The notes under the pieces: model-generated
Told to the model about the DNA's origin: nothing
The model's database searches: none
What the model saw: only the letters and a program-made list of their open reading frames with translations
Assembly (NCBI GenBank): GCA_030432755.1
Contig: JAUILZ010000015.1
Span: 34,677-98,676, forward strand
Reading direction: 5' to 3'
DNA: 64,000 nt
Origin: Gammaproteobacteria bacterium
GTDB lineage: Bacteria > Pseudomonadota > Gammaproteobacteria > Arenicellales > Poriferihabitantaceae
Shown here: piece after piece, positions 18,596-28,538 of the stretch
Layout: each line of letters starts with the position of its first letter
Numbering within the stretch: the stretch's first letter is position 1
Program-made: the position numbers and the translations under genes

Positions 18596-19162
18596 GTGAC
18601 GAGCCCACCGGCTCTGCTGGTGATCGACGTCCAGCAGGGACTCGACGACCCGTCCCACGGCGCGCGTAACAATCCCGGCGCGGAAGCCAACATCGCCCGC
18701 CTGCTCGCGGAATGGCGCGCGCGGTCTTTACCGGTGGTACATGTCCGTCACGACTCCACGGAGCCAGGCTCGCTGCTGCGTCCCGAACAGCCTGGCAATG
18801 CGATCAAGCCGGAGGCATCGCCCCTCCAAACGGAGCCGCTGTTCGCCAAGACCGTGAACAGCGCCTTTATCGGCACCGGGCTCGAGGACTGGCTGCGCGA
18901 GAGAGATCTCGCGCGACTGGTGGTGGTGGGCCTGACCACCGATCACTGTGTCTCCACCAGCGTGCGCATGGCGGCGAATCTCGGCTTTGACGTCACCCTC
19001 GTCACTGACGCTACCGCGGCCTTCGGGCATACCGGTCCGGATGGCGTGGCCTGGCCCGCCGAAGTCGTACACCAGGTGAACCTGGCCAGCCTGCACGGGG
19101 AATTCTGCGCGCTGGATGACACTGACGGCGTTCTCGCCGGGCTGGATCCGGCGACAGCATAG
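18596..19162 (+). CDS. isochorismatase-family cysteine hydrolase
   Basis: A 188-residue single-domain hydrolase with GTG start. The triad is complete: Asp in L-L-V-I-D-V-Q-Q, Lys in F-A-K-T-V-N-S-A-F, and Cys in T-T-D-H-C-V-S-T-S. The fold covers nicotinamidases, N-carbamoylsarcosine amidases, biuret and ureidoacrylate hydrolases, and many amidases of unknown substrate. Its position 7 bp after livM suggests it cleaves an amide brought in by the transporter, which is an inference from context only. Confidence 0.86.
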   Translation: MTSPPALLVIDVQQGLDDPSHGARNNPGAEANIARLLAEWRARSLPVVHVRHDSTEPGSLLRPEQPGNAIKPEASPLQTEPLFAKTVNSAFIGTGLEDWLRERDLARLVVVGLTTDHCVSTSVRMAANLGFDVTLVTDATAAFGHTGPDGVAWPAEVVHQVNLASLHGEFCALDDTDGVLAGLDPATA

Positions 19163-19189
19163 ACCCTCGCCGATGTTTCATTGAAGGAA

Positions 19190-19209
19190 ATTCCAGCGAA
19201 AGCTGGAAT
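19190..19209. repeat. short dispersed palindrome (copy 1)
   Basis: ATTCCAGC-GAAA-GCTGGAAT forms a perfect 8-bp stem with a GAAA tetraloop. Two related palindromes occur at 49331-49350 and 49386-49405. It lies between the convergent hydrolase and PLP-enzyme genes, where it could serve as a bidirectional transcript end, or simply be a dispersed intergenic repeat. Confidence 0.6.
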
Positions 19210-19249
19210 CTATGTCACATTCCGCAGCCAGCCAGGTGTTGGATCACGC

Positions 19250-20734
<1,485 letters not shown>

Positions 20735-20827
20735 GGAGTATTCATGGTAACCGGTTTTGGAGCAATGTTAGTGTTATTTGGACGATGCTTGTGTTTAAAT
20801 TTGGTCATGACGCTGCAAAAATAGTGC

Positions 20828-21316
20828 ATGATGCCCATCGATTCCAGCAATCCGCTCGATCGCCTCGACTATCGCATCCTCGCCCTCGTGCAGGAGAACA
20901 ACCTCCTCCCGCACCGAAAAATCGCGGAGGCAGTGGGCCTGTCGACCCCCGCTGTTACCAGGCGACTGCAGAAGCTGCGCCAGCAGGGGGTCATTCGCCG
21001 GGATGCCAGCGTACTGAACGCGGCCGCGCTCGGGCGACCGCTGACCATCATCGTCCAGGTCATGGCGCACAGCGAGCGCATGGAGGATCTCGACGCGCTG
21101 CGTGAGAGTTTCCGCGACTGCGAACAGGTACAGCACTGTCACTACGTTACCGGCGAGGCGGATTTCATCCTCGTGTTCAACGTCGCCGACATGGCCGAGT
21201 ACGAGCGCCTGACCCGGGAACTGTTCTTTGCCTCCGGCAACGTGGCGAAATTCACAACAATGGTGTCCATGGAATCCATCAAGGCCTCGGAGAAGGTCGT
21301 CCTACAAGCTGACTGA
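20828..21316 (+). CDS. Lrp/AsnC-family transcriptional regulator
   Basis: A 162-residue protein. An N-terminal helix-turn-helix (R-K-I-A-E-A-V-G-L-S-T-P-A-V-T-R-R-L) is followed by the RAM ligand-binding domain with H-Y-V-T-G-E-A-D-F-I-L near residue 105. Proteins of this type form dimers or octamers and sense amino acids. The gene is divergent from the PLP enzyme, sharing a 93-bp AT-rich region (20735-20827), so it likely controls that gene and itself. cysZ starts 43 bp downstream. Confidence 0.92.
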   Translation: MMPIDSSNPLDRLDYRILALVQENNLLPHRKIAEAVGLSTPAVTRRLQKLRQQGVIRRDASVLNAAALGRPLTIIVQVMAHSERMEDLDALRESFRDCEQVQHCHYVTGEADFILVFNVADMAEYERLTRELFFASGNVAKFTTMVSMESIKASEKVVLQAD

Positions 21317-21359
21317 TGACGGCAAGCCGGTCTGACGGAGTCTCCGCCAGGAGGATGGC

Positions 21360-22100
21360 ATGATCGATCGCGTGTTCTACGGGCTCACCTGCGTCCGGCG
21401 CGCCCTGGGGCTCCTCTGGCGTCCGGGTATTCGCGTATTCGTGCTCGTGCCGCTGCTCGTCAACAGCGTGCTGTTCTCCATCGCGATCCGTTACATCTGG
21501 CTGCGCTTCCATGACGGGCGACAGTGGTTCGCCGGCTGGATGCCGGACTGGCTCGACTGGATCGCCTGGCTTCTGCTGCCGCTGGTGATCGTGGTGCTGG
21601 TGCTCGCGGTGTACTACGGCTTTACATTGCTCGCCAACCTGATCGCGGCGCCGTTCAATTCGTTGCTGGCGGAGCGGGTGGAATCCCTGTTGCGTGACGA
21701 GCCGGCGCCGCCAGGGCAGCCCTTCGCGCGGCTACCGGCCATCGCCGCCCGGACGATTGCAAGCGAGATCAGGAAGCTGCTTTACCAGCTGCTCTGGCTG
21801 ATACCGCTAATCATCGTGACCCTGGTGCCTGGTGTGAACGTCGTCGCGCCGGCGGCTTGGTTCCTGTTCGGTGCGTGGATGATGGCGGTGAATTACGCCG
21901 ACTATCCGATGGGCAACCACGACCTGTACTTTGCCGATGTACGCAGGCGCCTGCGGAGGGATCGCGGCGCGGCGCTGGGGCTCGGCGGCGCTCTGCTCGG
22001 CATGACCCTGGTGCCCGGGCTCAACTTCCTCGCGATGCCCGTGGGCGTGGTTGGCGCGACCGTCTACTGGGTGGAGAGCTCCGGGCCGGTCAACGCATGA
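21360..22100 (+). CDS. cysZ: CysZ-like sulfate transporter (EI24 domain)
   Basis: A 246-residue inner-membrane protein starting after a strong AGGAGGATGGC ribosome site. The N-terminal R-A-L-G-L-L-W-R-P-G-I-R-x-F-V-L-V-P motif, helices near residues 24-45, 68-90 and 140-170, and L-I-A-A-P-F-N-S-L-L-A-E-R-V are the conserved CysZ features. CysZ mediates sulfate uptake for cysteine synthesis in E. coli. The nearby cysteine-synthase-like PLP enzyme gives a weak sulfur connection. Its 3' end overlaps the convergent aldehyde dehydrogenase by 11 bp. Confidence 0.88.
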   Translation: MIDRVFYGLTCVRRALGLLWRPGIRVFVLVPLLVNSVLFSIAIRYIWLRFHDGRQWFAGWMPDWLDWIAWLLLPLVIVVLVLAVYYGFTLLANLIAAPFNSLLAERVESLLRDEPAPPGQPFARLPAIAARTIASEIRKLLYQLLWLIPLIIVTLVPGVNVVAPAAWFLFGAWMMAVNYADYPMGNHDLYFADVRRRLRRDRGAALGLGGALLGMTLVPGLNFLAMPVGVVGATVYWVESSGPVNA

Positions 22101-23565
22101 CGAAGGGATTCGCCATGGGTTCGGCGGACAGGTTGATCCAGGTGGTCTTACTGCGGGTGTAATCCTCGATGCTGTCGACGCCGGCTTCGCGGCCGTAGCC
22201 GCTCATGCCGAAACCGCCGAACGGCGCGATGGGGGAAATCGCGCGATAGGTGTTTACCCAGACGATGCCGGAGCGGATTTTCGCGCTCACCCGGTGGGCG
22301 CGCGCCACGTTGCCGGTAAACACCCCGGCGCCAAGACCGAATCGGCTGTCATTTGCAAGTGCAATGCCCTCTTCCTCGGTGGCGAAGCGCAGCGTGCTCA
22401 TCACCGGGCCGAACATTTCCTTGCGCACCGTGGTCACTCCCTGGTCGGGACATTCCACGATGGTGGGCTGGAAGTAGTAGCCGCGCTCAAACTGCGGTGG
22501 GCGGGCGCCGCCGTGACGGATCGCCGCGCCTTCGCTGACGACGCTGGTCATCGCCGAGGTGATTCGCTCGACCTGCGCACTGGTCGCCAGTGGTCCCACC
22601 TGGGTGGCATCGTCGAGCGGATCGCCAACCACGATTTGTCCCGCGCGGCGTTCCAGCTCCGCGAGTATCTCGTCGTAGATGCCGGCCTGGATGAACACCC
22701 GTGATCCGGCGACGCAGCTCTGCCCCGATGCGCCAAAGTTGCCGGCGATGATGCCGTTCACCGCGCCCTCGATGTCCGCGTCGTCGAACACCAGGATCGG
22801 CGACTTGCCTCCCAGTTCGAGGGACACCACGGCAAAGTTGTTCGCGGTGTTGGTGATCACCCGGGCCGCGGTTTCCGGGCCACCGGTGAACGCGACCCGG
22901 GCGACATCCGGATGCGCGGTGAGGGCGCGGCCGCAGGGCTCGCCGCGACCGCTGATGACGTTGACCACCCCTGGCGGAAAGCCGGCTTCTTCCACCAGCC
23001 GGGCGAACTCGTACATCGTTGCCGGCGCCTCTTCGGAGGCCTTGAGCACTACCGTGTTGCCCGCCGCCAGCGCCGGACCCAGCTTGGTGGCGCTGAGGAA
23101 CATCTGCGCGTTCCAGGGCACTACTGCCGCCACCACGCCGATGGGTACGCGGGTGGTATAGACATGCATGTCCGGCTTGTCGATGGGTAATGTCTTGCCC
23201 TCGATCTTGTCCGCGAGCCCGGCGTAGTACTCGTAGTAGTCGCCGACGTAGGCGGTCTGGCTGCGGGTTTCGCGGGCCAGCTTGCCGCTGTCGATGGTCT
23301 CGATCTCGCCCAGGTGGGCCGCATGCTCCCGCACCAGATCCGCCAGTCGACGCAGCAGGCGGCCACGGGCAGTGGCGGTCATCGACGCCCAGGGGCCGGC
23401 ATACAGCGCACGGCGCGCCGCCGCCACCGCGCGATTGACATCCGCCTCGGTGGCCGCCGGGAACTCCGCCCAGATCTCCTCGTTGGCGGGATTGACCGTG
23501 GTCAACGTACCTCCGTCGGAAGCATCACACCAAACGCCATCGATAAACTGCTGATATTTTTTCAT
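22090..23565 (-). CDS. aldehyde dehydrogenase, NAD(P)-dependent
   Basis: A 491-residue ALDH. The start is ATG at 23565; a GTG two codons earlier is possible. Active-site Glu250 lies in L-E-L-G-G-K-S-P and Cys284 in G-Q-S-C, and the P-W-N-A oxyanion asparagine is near residue 152. The usual F-T-G-S-T segment reads F-T-G-G-P. It oxidises an aldehyde to the carboxylate; sequence resembles the betaine-aldehyde/semialdehyde group but does not fix a substrate. It lies 21 bp after the flavin-reductase gene, so the two form an operon. Confidence 0.92.
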   Translation of the reverse strand: MKKYQQFIDGVWCDASDGGTLTTVNPANEEIWAEFPAATEADVNRAVAAARRALYAGPWASMTATARGRLLRRLADLVREHAAHLGEIETIDSGKLARETRSQTAYVGDYYEYYAGLADKIEGKTLPIDKPDMHVYTTRVPIGVVAAVVPWNAQMFLSATKLGPALAAGNTVVLKASEEAPATMYEFARLVEEAGFPPGVVNVISGRGEPCGRALTAHPDVARVAFTGGPETAARVITNTANNFAVVSLELGGKSPILVFDDADIEGAVNGIIAGNFGASGQSCVAGSRVFIQAGIYDEILAELERRAGQIVVGDPLDDATQVGPLATSAQVERITSAMTSVVSEGAAIRHGGARPPQFERGYYFQPTIVECPDQGVTTVRKEMFGPVMSTLRFATEEEGIALANDSRFGLGAGVFTGNVARAHRVSAKIRSGIVWVNTYRAISPIAPFGGFGMSGYGREAGVDSIEDYTRSKTTWINLSAEPMANPFVMR

Positions 23566-23586
23566 CACCACGGTAATCCGCCGGCG

Positions 23587-24519
23587 CTAGTCGCCATTTC
23601 GCAACATGACTTTTCCGTTGCGCTGATTGCCGAAGTAGATGCCATAGCGCATGTCCCGGGACTCGTCGATGTAACGTCGCAACATGACGCGGATGGCCTC
23701 GCTTTCCACGTCGTCCCAGGGCACGTCATCGGGATAGTAGAAATCCGCATCCAGGTCGCCCTCGTGATCAGCGAGTGCTCGATAATAGATATACTGCCGG
23801 CCCGTTTCATCGTTCTCGAACACCGCGTAGAGCGATGCGATCACTGCGCCGATATCGAGTCCCTTGAGGATTTCCCGCAACCGCACGATGCTGCCGTGCT
23901 CCTGGCGCAGACCGCTCGCCACCGGTTGCAGGCCACCACCCGTCTGCGGACGCTGGAGCAGGATTCTCCCGTTGCAGGCCACCAGCGCCCCCACCACGAC
24001 ACGCGAGGCCTGTCCCGCTGCGCTGACCGCGGCCTGTTCCAGGCCGAGCGTGACATAACCTCCGCGAACGTAGCCGAGACCGTTCTGGTCATTGTAGTCG
24101 TAGCCGCGGACACGGCCAATCATGAGGATGTGGTCACCCGCATCGAGCCGCTGCTCCACACTGCATTCAAACCAGGCGCAGACACCGTCCAGCACGGGAT
24201 GCCCGTTGGGGCCATCACGCCAGGGCGTTACCTCGAACTTGTCCGGGCGTTTGGACGCGAACAGGCTCGAGGTCTCCACCTGGTGTTCGGCGAGCACGTT
24301 GATCGCAAAGCCCTCGGCCTGGCGAAACACTTCTATGCTGTCCGCCGACTTGCCGATACAGATGGACAGCATCGGTGGATCAAGAGACACCGAGGTAAAG
24401 GAATTCGCGGTGAAACCACGGGGCGTGCCTCCGGCCTCGCGCGTGGTGACCACGGTAACCCCGGTCATGAACGTGCCGAAGGCATTTCGGAGTTCACGCA
24501 GGTCGGAAAGCTGGCTCAT
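23587..24519 (-). CDS. flavin reductase-domain protein with Nudix-like C-terminal domain
   Basis: A 310-residue protein. Residues 1-165 are a flavin reductase/FMN-binding split barrel (F-M-T-G-V-T-V-V-T-T, G-F-T-A-N-S-F-T-S-V-S-L-D-P-P, G-Y-V-T-L). Ordinary members end there. The remaining 145 residues contain V-V-V-G-A-L-V-A-C-N-G-R-I-L-L-Q-R-P, the first strands of a Nudix fold, and later Y-I-Y-Y-R-A, but no G-x5-E-x7-R-E-x-x-E-E Nudix box is present. The tail may therefore bind a nucleotide or ADP-ribose moiety without hydrolysing it. Such reductases supply reduced flavin to monooxygenases; the partner here is unknown. It is cotranscribed with an aldehyde dehydrogenase. Confidence 0.78.
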   Translation of the reverse strand: MSQLSDLRELRNAFGTFMTGVTVVTTREAGGTPRGFTANSFTSVSLDPPMLSICIGKSADSIEVFRQAEGFAINVLAEHQVETSSLFASKRPDKFEVTPWRDGPNGHPVLDGVCAWFECSVEQRLDAGDHILMIGRVRGYDYNDQNGLGYVRGGYVTLGLEQAAVSAAGQASRVVVGALVACNGRILLQRPQTGGGLQPVASGLRQEHGSIVRLREILKGLDIGAVIASLYAVFENDETGRQYIYYRALADHEGDLDADFYYPDDVPWDDVESEAIRVMLRRYIDESRDMRYGIYFGNQRNGKVMLRNGD

Positions 24520-24677
24520 CGGGGAATGTGGATTGCCGCGTCGGAAATGGCTCGTGAAGCAAGTTATGAACCGCATGCGAACCGGTATGGAGCCGGTTTC
24601 GCGCTTGCCGGGTATTGTCCTCCATATCGATGGTGCGCGAAACACTGTCATTTGCGGCATTTCCTGACACGAGCGAT

Positions 24678-24705
24678 AAAAAACCCGTGATTTACAGGTT
24701 TTTTT
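24678..24705. terminator. A-rich/T-rich stem-loop in divergent region
   Basis: Runs of A, then ACCCGT, a short loop, ACAGGT, then a run of T form an imperfect hairpin (one C-A mismatch) with a seven-T tract. It has the form of an intrinsic terminator readable on both strands, but lies between two divergent genes, 67 nt before the HU-like start. It may attenuate the leader of that gene or end an unseen short transcript. Confidence 0.45.
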
Positions 24706-24771
24706 CGTCTGGATACTGATAAAATCGCCGGGATTTTGCGAAGCCCAATCAACCGTTCCATCAATGCTGCA

Positions 24772-25098
24772 ATGAAAAAAACCTATCAAGACCCTCTTTC
24801 AAAGTCCCAGATCGTCAACACCCTGTCCGACGAGACCGGTCTCACCCGCAAGGACGTCAATGCGGTCCTGAACTCCCTGGGCGATCTGATCCAGGCGCAT
24901 GTCAAGCCGCGTTCCTGCGGTGTTTTCAAGCTGCCCGGCATGTTCAAGATTTCCGTGGTCAAGAAGCCGGCCACCAAGGCGCGCAAGGGCGTTCCGAATC
25001 CGTTCCGTCCCGGTGAAACCATGGACATCGCGGCCAAGCCCGCCAGCCGCAGGGTCAAGATCCTGCCGCTGAAAAACCTCAAGGACATGGCTTCCTGA
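24772..25098 (+). CDS. HU-family DNA-binding protein
   Basis: A 108-residue basic protein. L-S-K-S-Q-I-V-N-T-L-S-D-E-T-G-L-T-R-K-D-V is the first helical pair of the HU/IHF fold. The arm region reads G-V-F-K-L-P-G-M-F-K-I, then R-K-G-V-P-N-P-F-R-P-G-E-T-M, where canonical HU has R-x-x-R-N-P-x-T-G. It therefore belongs to the longer HU-like family (sometimes called HimA/IHF-like) rather than to HU or IHF proper. It is likely a nucleoid protein. A stem-loop sits upstream in its leader. Confidence 0.85.
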   Translation: MKKTYQDPLSKSQIVNTLSDETGLTRKDVNAVLNSLGDLIQAHVKPRSCGVFKLPGMFKISVVKKPATKARKGVPNPFRPGETMDIAAKPASRRVKILPLKNLKDMAS

Positions 25099-25116
25099 GG
25101 AACCCCTCTCCGGATC

Positions 25117-25136
25117 GCCGGCTCTCCGGAGCCGGC
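25117..25136. terminator. GC-rich hairpin after HU-like gene
   Basis: G-C-C-G-G-C-T, a six-nucleotide loop and A-G-C-C-G-G-C form a perfect 7-bp stem 18 bp beyond the stop codon. No T-tract follows, so it is a possible transcript end or stabiliser rather than a clear intrinsic terminator. Confidence 0.35.
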
Positions 25137-25280
25137 ATTCCAGCCACGGCCCGGCACTGACCGGGGCGTCCCCGCTCTTCCCGGCCACCATTGGCGTGGT
25201 TGGCCTTACTGTTCGCGACGGGAAACCGGGTCTGAAAAGACTCCTGGAGCGTCGCCCACACGCCCATTGTCACTGCATCA

Positions 25281-25316
25281 TCGACACAGCGTCGTCATCG
25301 TCGACACGGTGTCGTC
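25281..25316. repeat. two 16-bp tandem repeats, 20-bp period
   Basis: TCGACACAGCGTCGTC (25281) and TCGACACGGTGTCGTC (25301) agree at 14 of 16 positions and are spaced two helical turns apart. The second contains the palindrome GACACGGTGTC. They lie just 3' of the tRNA-Lys gene on its strand, in an otherwise empty stretch. Confidence 0.45.
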
Positions 25317-25338
25317 CGGGGCTGTAAACAAGGCGGGA

Positions 25339-25414
25339 TGGTGGGGCGTGCAGGATTCGAACCTGCGACCAATTGATTAAAAGTCAACTGCTCTACCGAC
25401 TGAGCTAACGCCCC
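25339..25414 (-). tRNA. tRNA-Lys (anticodon UUU)
   Basis: On the minus strand the 76-nt cloverleaf runs from GGGGCGT to the matching ACGCCCC, then discriminator A and an encoded CCA. The D-arm AGCTCAGTCGGTAGAGC, anticodon loop CTTTTAA and T-arm GCAGGTTCGAATCCTGC are all standard, and most positions agree with E. coli tRNA-Lys. It is 113 bp beyond cpoB on the same strand, the position where Pseudomonas also has a tRNA-Lys after its tol-oprL cluster. Confidence 0.97.
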
Positions 25415-25527
25415 TCGGAGCGGGGAGGCCGGATTATCCCGGTATGCCCCTGAAGTGTCAAACTCGCAAACGACAAGCGCTAGCTTACGGGCGAGTATGT
25501 CGCCCGGGTATGAAGTCGCCGTCGGCC

Positions 25528-26472
25528 TTACTGGATGGTCTGCTTGATCCGGCGCAGCCGGGTTTCCGCGGACACCGTCACCTGGTGGCCGGGGAAGCGC
25601 GCGAGTATGTCCTCGAATGTCTTCGCCGCCTGGTCATAGGCGCCGATGTCATACTGGATATAGCCCACCTTCAGCATCGCTTCCGGCAGCCGGGAGCTGT
25701 CCGGGTAACGTTGCACCAGGTCCCTGAAACCGTTGAGCGCGGCCTCGAATTCGCGGTTCACGTAGTTCGCTTCGGACATCCAGTAGAGTGAGTCGTCTGC
25801 GAGCTCGCTCTGCGGCCAGGTATTCACGAGAGCCTGGAATTGCTGGATGGCGTCCTGGTAGCGGCTCTGCTTGAGGGACTCGAAGGCCGCATCGTAGGCA
25901 TCCTGCTCACTCAGGGAAACGCTGCTGGTACCGTCGCCCGCCTGCTGACCATCGCTGATGGCGCGTGAATTACCCACCGTCACCGTGTTGACCTGGCCCA
26001 CGGATGAACCGGGAGGCTGGTTTGTCTCCACCGTCCCGCTACCGATGGTGGACGGAGCGACGCCGCTACCAGTCTGCCCGGTTGCTTCGACACCGGGTTC
26101 CGCCAGCGGGTTTTCGGAGGATGTTGTCTCACCAGGCAAGGCGCCGGCGGGAGCGCCCTCGAGACGCGCCAGGATATCCTGTTCGCTTCGCTCGAGGCCC
26201 GTCAGCCGCCGGTCCACGTCCTGAAACAGGTCCTGCTGGCGCCGGTCGGCGTTTTCCTGGCTGAACTGGATTTCCTCGACGCGGTTGCGCAGCAGCTTCA
26301 ATTCCTCCTTGAGCGCGTTCAGTTCATTCAGCGCCCGCACCATCTCGACGGATTGCGGAGACGGCGAGGGAGTCGTGGAACCCCCGGGCTCCACCACCTG
26401 CGGGCCGGGCCCCGGGGAAGCGCAGCCCTGCAGCACGAGCAACGCCGCCATGCTCAGTAGCGCAGGACGCAT
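25528..26472 (-). CDS. cpoB: Tol-Pal system protein CpoB (YbgF), lipoprotein form
   Basis: Starting at 26472 gives M-R-P-A-L-L-S-M-A-A-L-L-V-L-Q-G-C, a lipoprotein signal; an ATG at 26517 would add 15 residues. After a Pro/Ser linker comes an N-terminal coiled coil (about residues 45-105), a Gly/Ser/Thr-rich spacer, and three C-terminal TPRs (A-Y-D-A-A-F-E-S-L-K onward). CpoB coordinates peptidoglycan synthesis by PBP1B with Tol-driven outer-membrane constriction. E. coli CpoB is a soluble periplasmic protein, so the lipid-anchor cysteine is a difference. It is the last protein gene of the tol cluster. Confidence 0.9.
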   Translation of the reverse strand: MRPALLSMAALLVLQGCASPGPGPQVVEPGGSTTPSPSPQSVEMVRALNELNALKEELKLLRNRVEEIQFSQENADRRQQDLFQDVDRRLTGLERSEQDILARLEGAPAGALPGETTSSENPLAEPGVEATGQTGSGVAPSTIGSGTVETNQPPGSSVGQVNTVTVGNSRAISDGQQAGDGTSSVSLSEQDAYDAAFESLKQSRYQDAIQQFQALVNTWPQSELADDSLYWMSEANYVNREFEAALNGFRDLVQRYPDSSRLPEAMLKVGYIQYDIGAYDQAAKTFEDILARFPGHQVTVSAETRLRRIKQTIQ

Positions 26473-26643
26473 TGAGCGAAGAGAGGATTCAACCGTTTTG
26501 TACGGGCTTCTACGCATGACTTCGAATGGGTCGATATTTCTCGTTACGTGGCGGCAGAACTCCCCTGGCACGTATACGGGCCGGCTGTGCGGAAGGAGCG
26601 CTGCGGACGCCGGCAGCAGTTGTCGGCGCCCGGTTCAACACGC

Positions 26644-27201
26644 TTACTGGTACAGGATTTCCACCCGCCGATTGAGCGCGAACGCCGCCTCGTCATAGCC
26701 GAGGGCCACGGGGCGCTCCTCACCGTAGGATACGATCTGGATACGGCTGGAGCCGACGCCCAGCGCCTCCATCACGTTTGCCACCGACTTGGCGCGGTCC
26801 TCGCCCAGCGCCAGGTTGTATTCCCGCGTGCCGCGTTCGTCGGCATGACCTTCGAGAATGATCTGCACTCCGGGGTTTCCGCTCAGGTACTGCGCATGGG
26901 CCTGGACCACGGACTCCCCTTCGAGGGTCAGCAGACTGCTGTTGTATTCAAAGTAGACCACGCGCTTGCCCAGCAGGTCCTCGCTGCCGAATCCGGCGGA
27001 GCCGTCGAGCCCCCTGGTGGAAGCGTCGTCGCCCAGGCCGCTGCTCAGGGTATCCCCGCCTGCCAGTCCCGAGGTGCTGACGCCGGCGGTGCCGTCGACC
27101 GTCTCGACCTCGATATCCTTGTCCACGGCCTTGCGGCCGCCGCATCCGCTGATGACCAGGCCGATGCTGACGATCAGGAGGGTGGAAAGTATTTTACGCA
27201 T
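26644..27201 (-). CDS. pal: peptidoglycan-associated lipoprotein
   Basis: A 185-residue lipoprotein with start supported by GAGGCAACTATG. The signal ends in V-I-S-G-C. After a Gly/Ser/Thr-rich linker the OmpA-C domain begins with V-Y-F-E-Y-N-S-S, followed by I-I-L-E-G-H-A-D-E-R-G-T-R-E-Y-N and N-R-R-V-E-I-L-Y. Pal anchors the outer membrane to peptidoglycan and is recruited to the septum by TolB and TolA. It follows tolB by 8 bp. Confidence 0.96.
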   Translation of the reverse strand: MRKILSTLLIVSIGLVISGCGGRKAVDKDIEVETVDGTAGVSTSGLAGGDTLSSGLGDDASTRGLDGSAGFGSEDLLGKRVVYFEYNSSLLTLEGESVVQAHAQYLSGNPGVQIILEGHADERGTREYNLALGEDRAKSVANVMEALGVGSSRIQIVSYGEERPVALGYDEAAFALNRRVEILYQ

Positions 27202-27209
27202 AGTTGCCT

Positions 27210-28538
27210 CTACAGTTTGCGATTGAATGGGGACCACGCAGGCTCCCGCACGGAGCCCTGTTGGAATTTCAAGGTCTGCTGCACGGAACCGTCGGGAGAT
27301 ACGGCGGCAAGCAGGCTTCGGCCACCACGCTGGGTGGCATACATGATCATCTCGCCGTTCGGTGCAAATGTCGGCGACTCGTCCTGAAATGTGTCGGTCA
27401 ATTCGGTAACGGTGCGATCCTCGGTCGAGTATATCCCAACTCTGAAACCGCTGCCCTGATCGGTGATAAGGACGATACGCTTGCCATCCGGGGAGTAGGA
27501 AGGCCCGGCATTGTAGGAGCCGTTGAAAGTCAGGCGGCGCGGTTCCCCGCCGGCCACGGCCATCTCGTAGATCTGCGGCGCGCCGGCGCGACCGGAGGCG
27601 AACACGAGCGTCCTGCCGTCCGGCGACCAGGCGGGCTCGGTGTCGATGGCCGGATGCGTGGTCATGCGGCGCAGGCTGCCGTTGTCCACGTTGTAGACGT
27701 AGATATCGGGATTGCCGTCCTTGGAAAGCGTCAACGCGATCTGGCGCCCGTCCGGCGACCAGGCCGGGGCGCTGTTGATGCCCTGGTGTTCCGAGATCAG
27801 CTTGCGCTCGCCGCTCCAGACATTCTGCATGTAGATCATGGAGCGCTTCTTCTCGAACGAGACGTAGCTCAACGAGTTACCGTCGGGAGACCACGCCGGG
27901 GACAGGATCGGTTCGGCGGACTGGAGCACCGTCTTCGGATCGTAGCCGTCGGAATCCGCGATCTGCAGCATGAAGCGGCGGTCGGGGTCGGCGCCTTCCA
28001 CGGTGACGTAGGCGATCTTGGTATCGAATGCGCCCGGTTTGCCGGTGAGTTGCTGGTAGATGATGTCGCTGATCTGGTGCGCCACCTTGCGCATGCGATT
28101 TTCCGGCACGATGAACTTCTGCCCCGCGATCTGGCGCTCACGAAATACGTCGATCAGGCGAAATCGTACCTCGTACTGGCCATTGCCGATGCTGATGACC
28201 TTGCCAACCACCAGCGCCTCGGCCTTCACAAGGCGCCAGTCCTTGTACTGGACCGAGTTGAGATCCGATGGCTGGCTCAGAAACACGTCCCGCGGGATGG
28301 TGTCGAACTTGCCGCTCAGGCCGAGATCGGATTCGATGACATCCGCCGGGGCATTGGCCAGCCCCGTAATGCCCTGCTGCTCGAAGGGAACGATCGCGAT
28401 GGGAATACCGGCCTCCACCCCCTTGTTGACCTCGATGGTGAGTACCGCGAGGGCCCGCACGGGCAATAGCAGCAGGATCGCGAACAGGAATACACGGTTT
28501 CGCGCGCGTCGTCTGGCTGTCAAAAACACCTTAGTCAT
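27210..28538 (-). CDS. tolB: Tol-Pal periplasmic propeller protein TolB
   Basis: The ATG at 28538 overlaps the tolA stop and gives 442 residues. A signal peptide ends near R-A-L-A. Residues about 40-170 are the alpha/beta N-terminal domain, and the rest is a six-bladed beta-propeller with recurring A-W-S-P-D-G motifs (at least five). TolB binds Pal and, through its N-terminus, TolA, coupling energised TolQRA to Pal release. Length matches E. coli TolB (430). Position within the tol operon is canonical. Confidence 0.96.
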   Translation of the reverse strand: MTKVFLTARRRARNRVFLFAILLLLPVRALAVLTIEVNKGVEAGIPIAIVPFEQQGITGLANAPADVIESDLGLSGKFDTIPRDVFLSQPSDLNSVQYKDWRLVKAEALVVGKVISIGNGQYEVRFRLIDVFRERQIAGQKFIVPENRMRKVAHQISDIIYQQLTGKPGAFDTKIAYVTVEGADPDRRFMLQIADSDGYDPKTVLQSAEPILSPAWSPDGNSLSYVSFEKKRSMIYMQNVWSGERKLISEHQGINSAPAWSPDGRQIALTLSKDGNPDIYVYNVDNGSLRRMTTHPAIDTEPAWSPDGRTLVFASGRAGAPQIYEMAVAGGEPRRLTFNGSYNAGPSYSPDGKRIVLITDQGSGFRVGIYSTEDRTVTELTDTFQDESPTFAPNGEMIMYATQRGGRSLLAAVSPDGSVQQTLKFQQGSVREPAWSPFNRKL

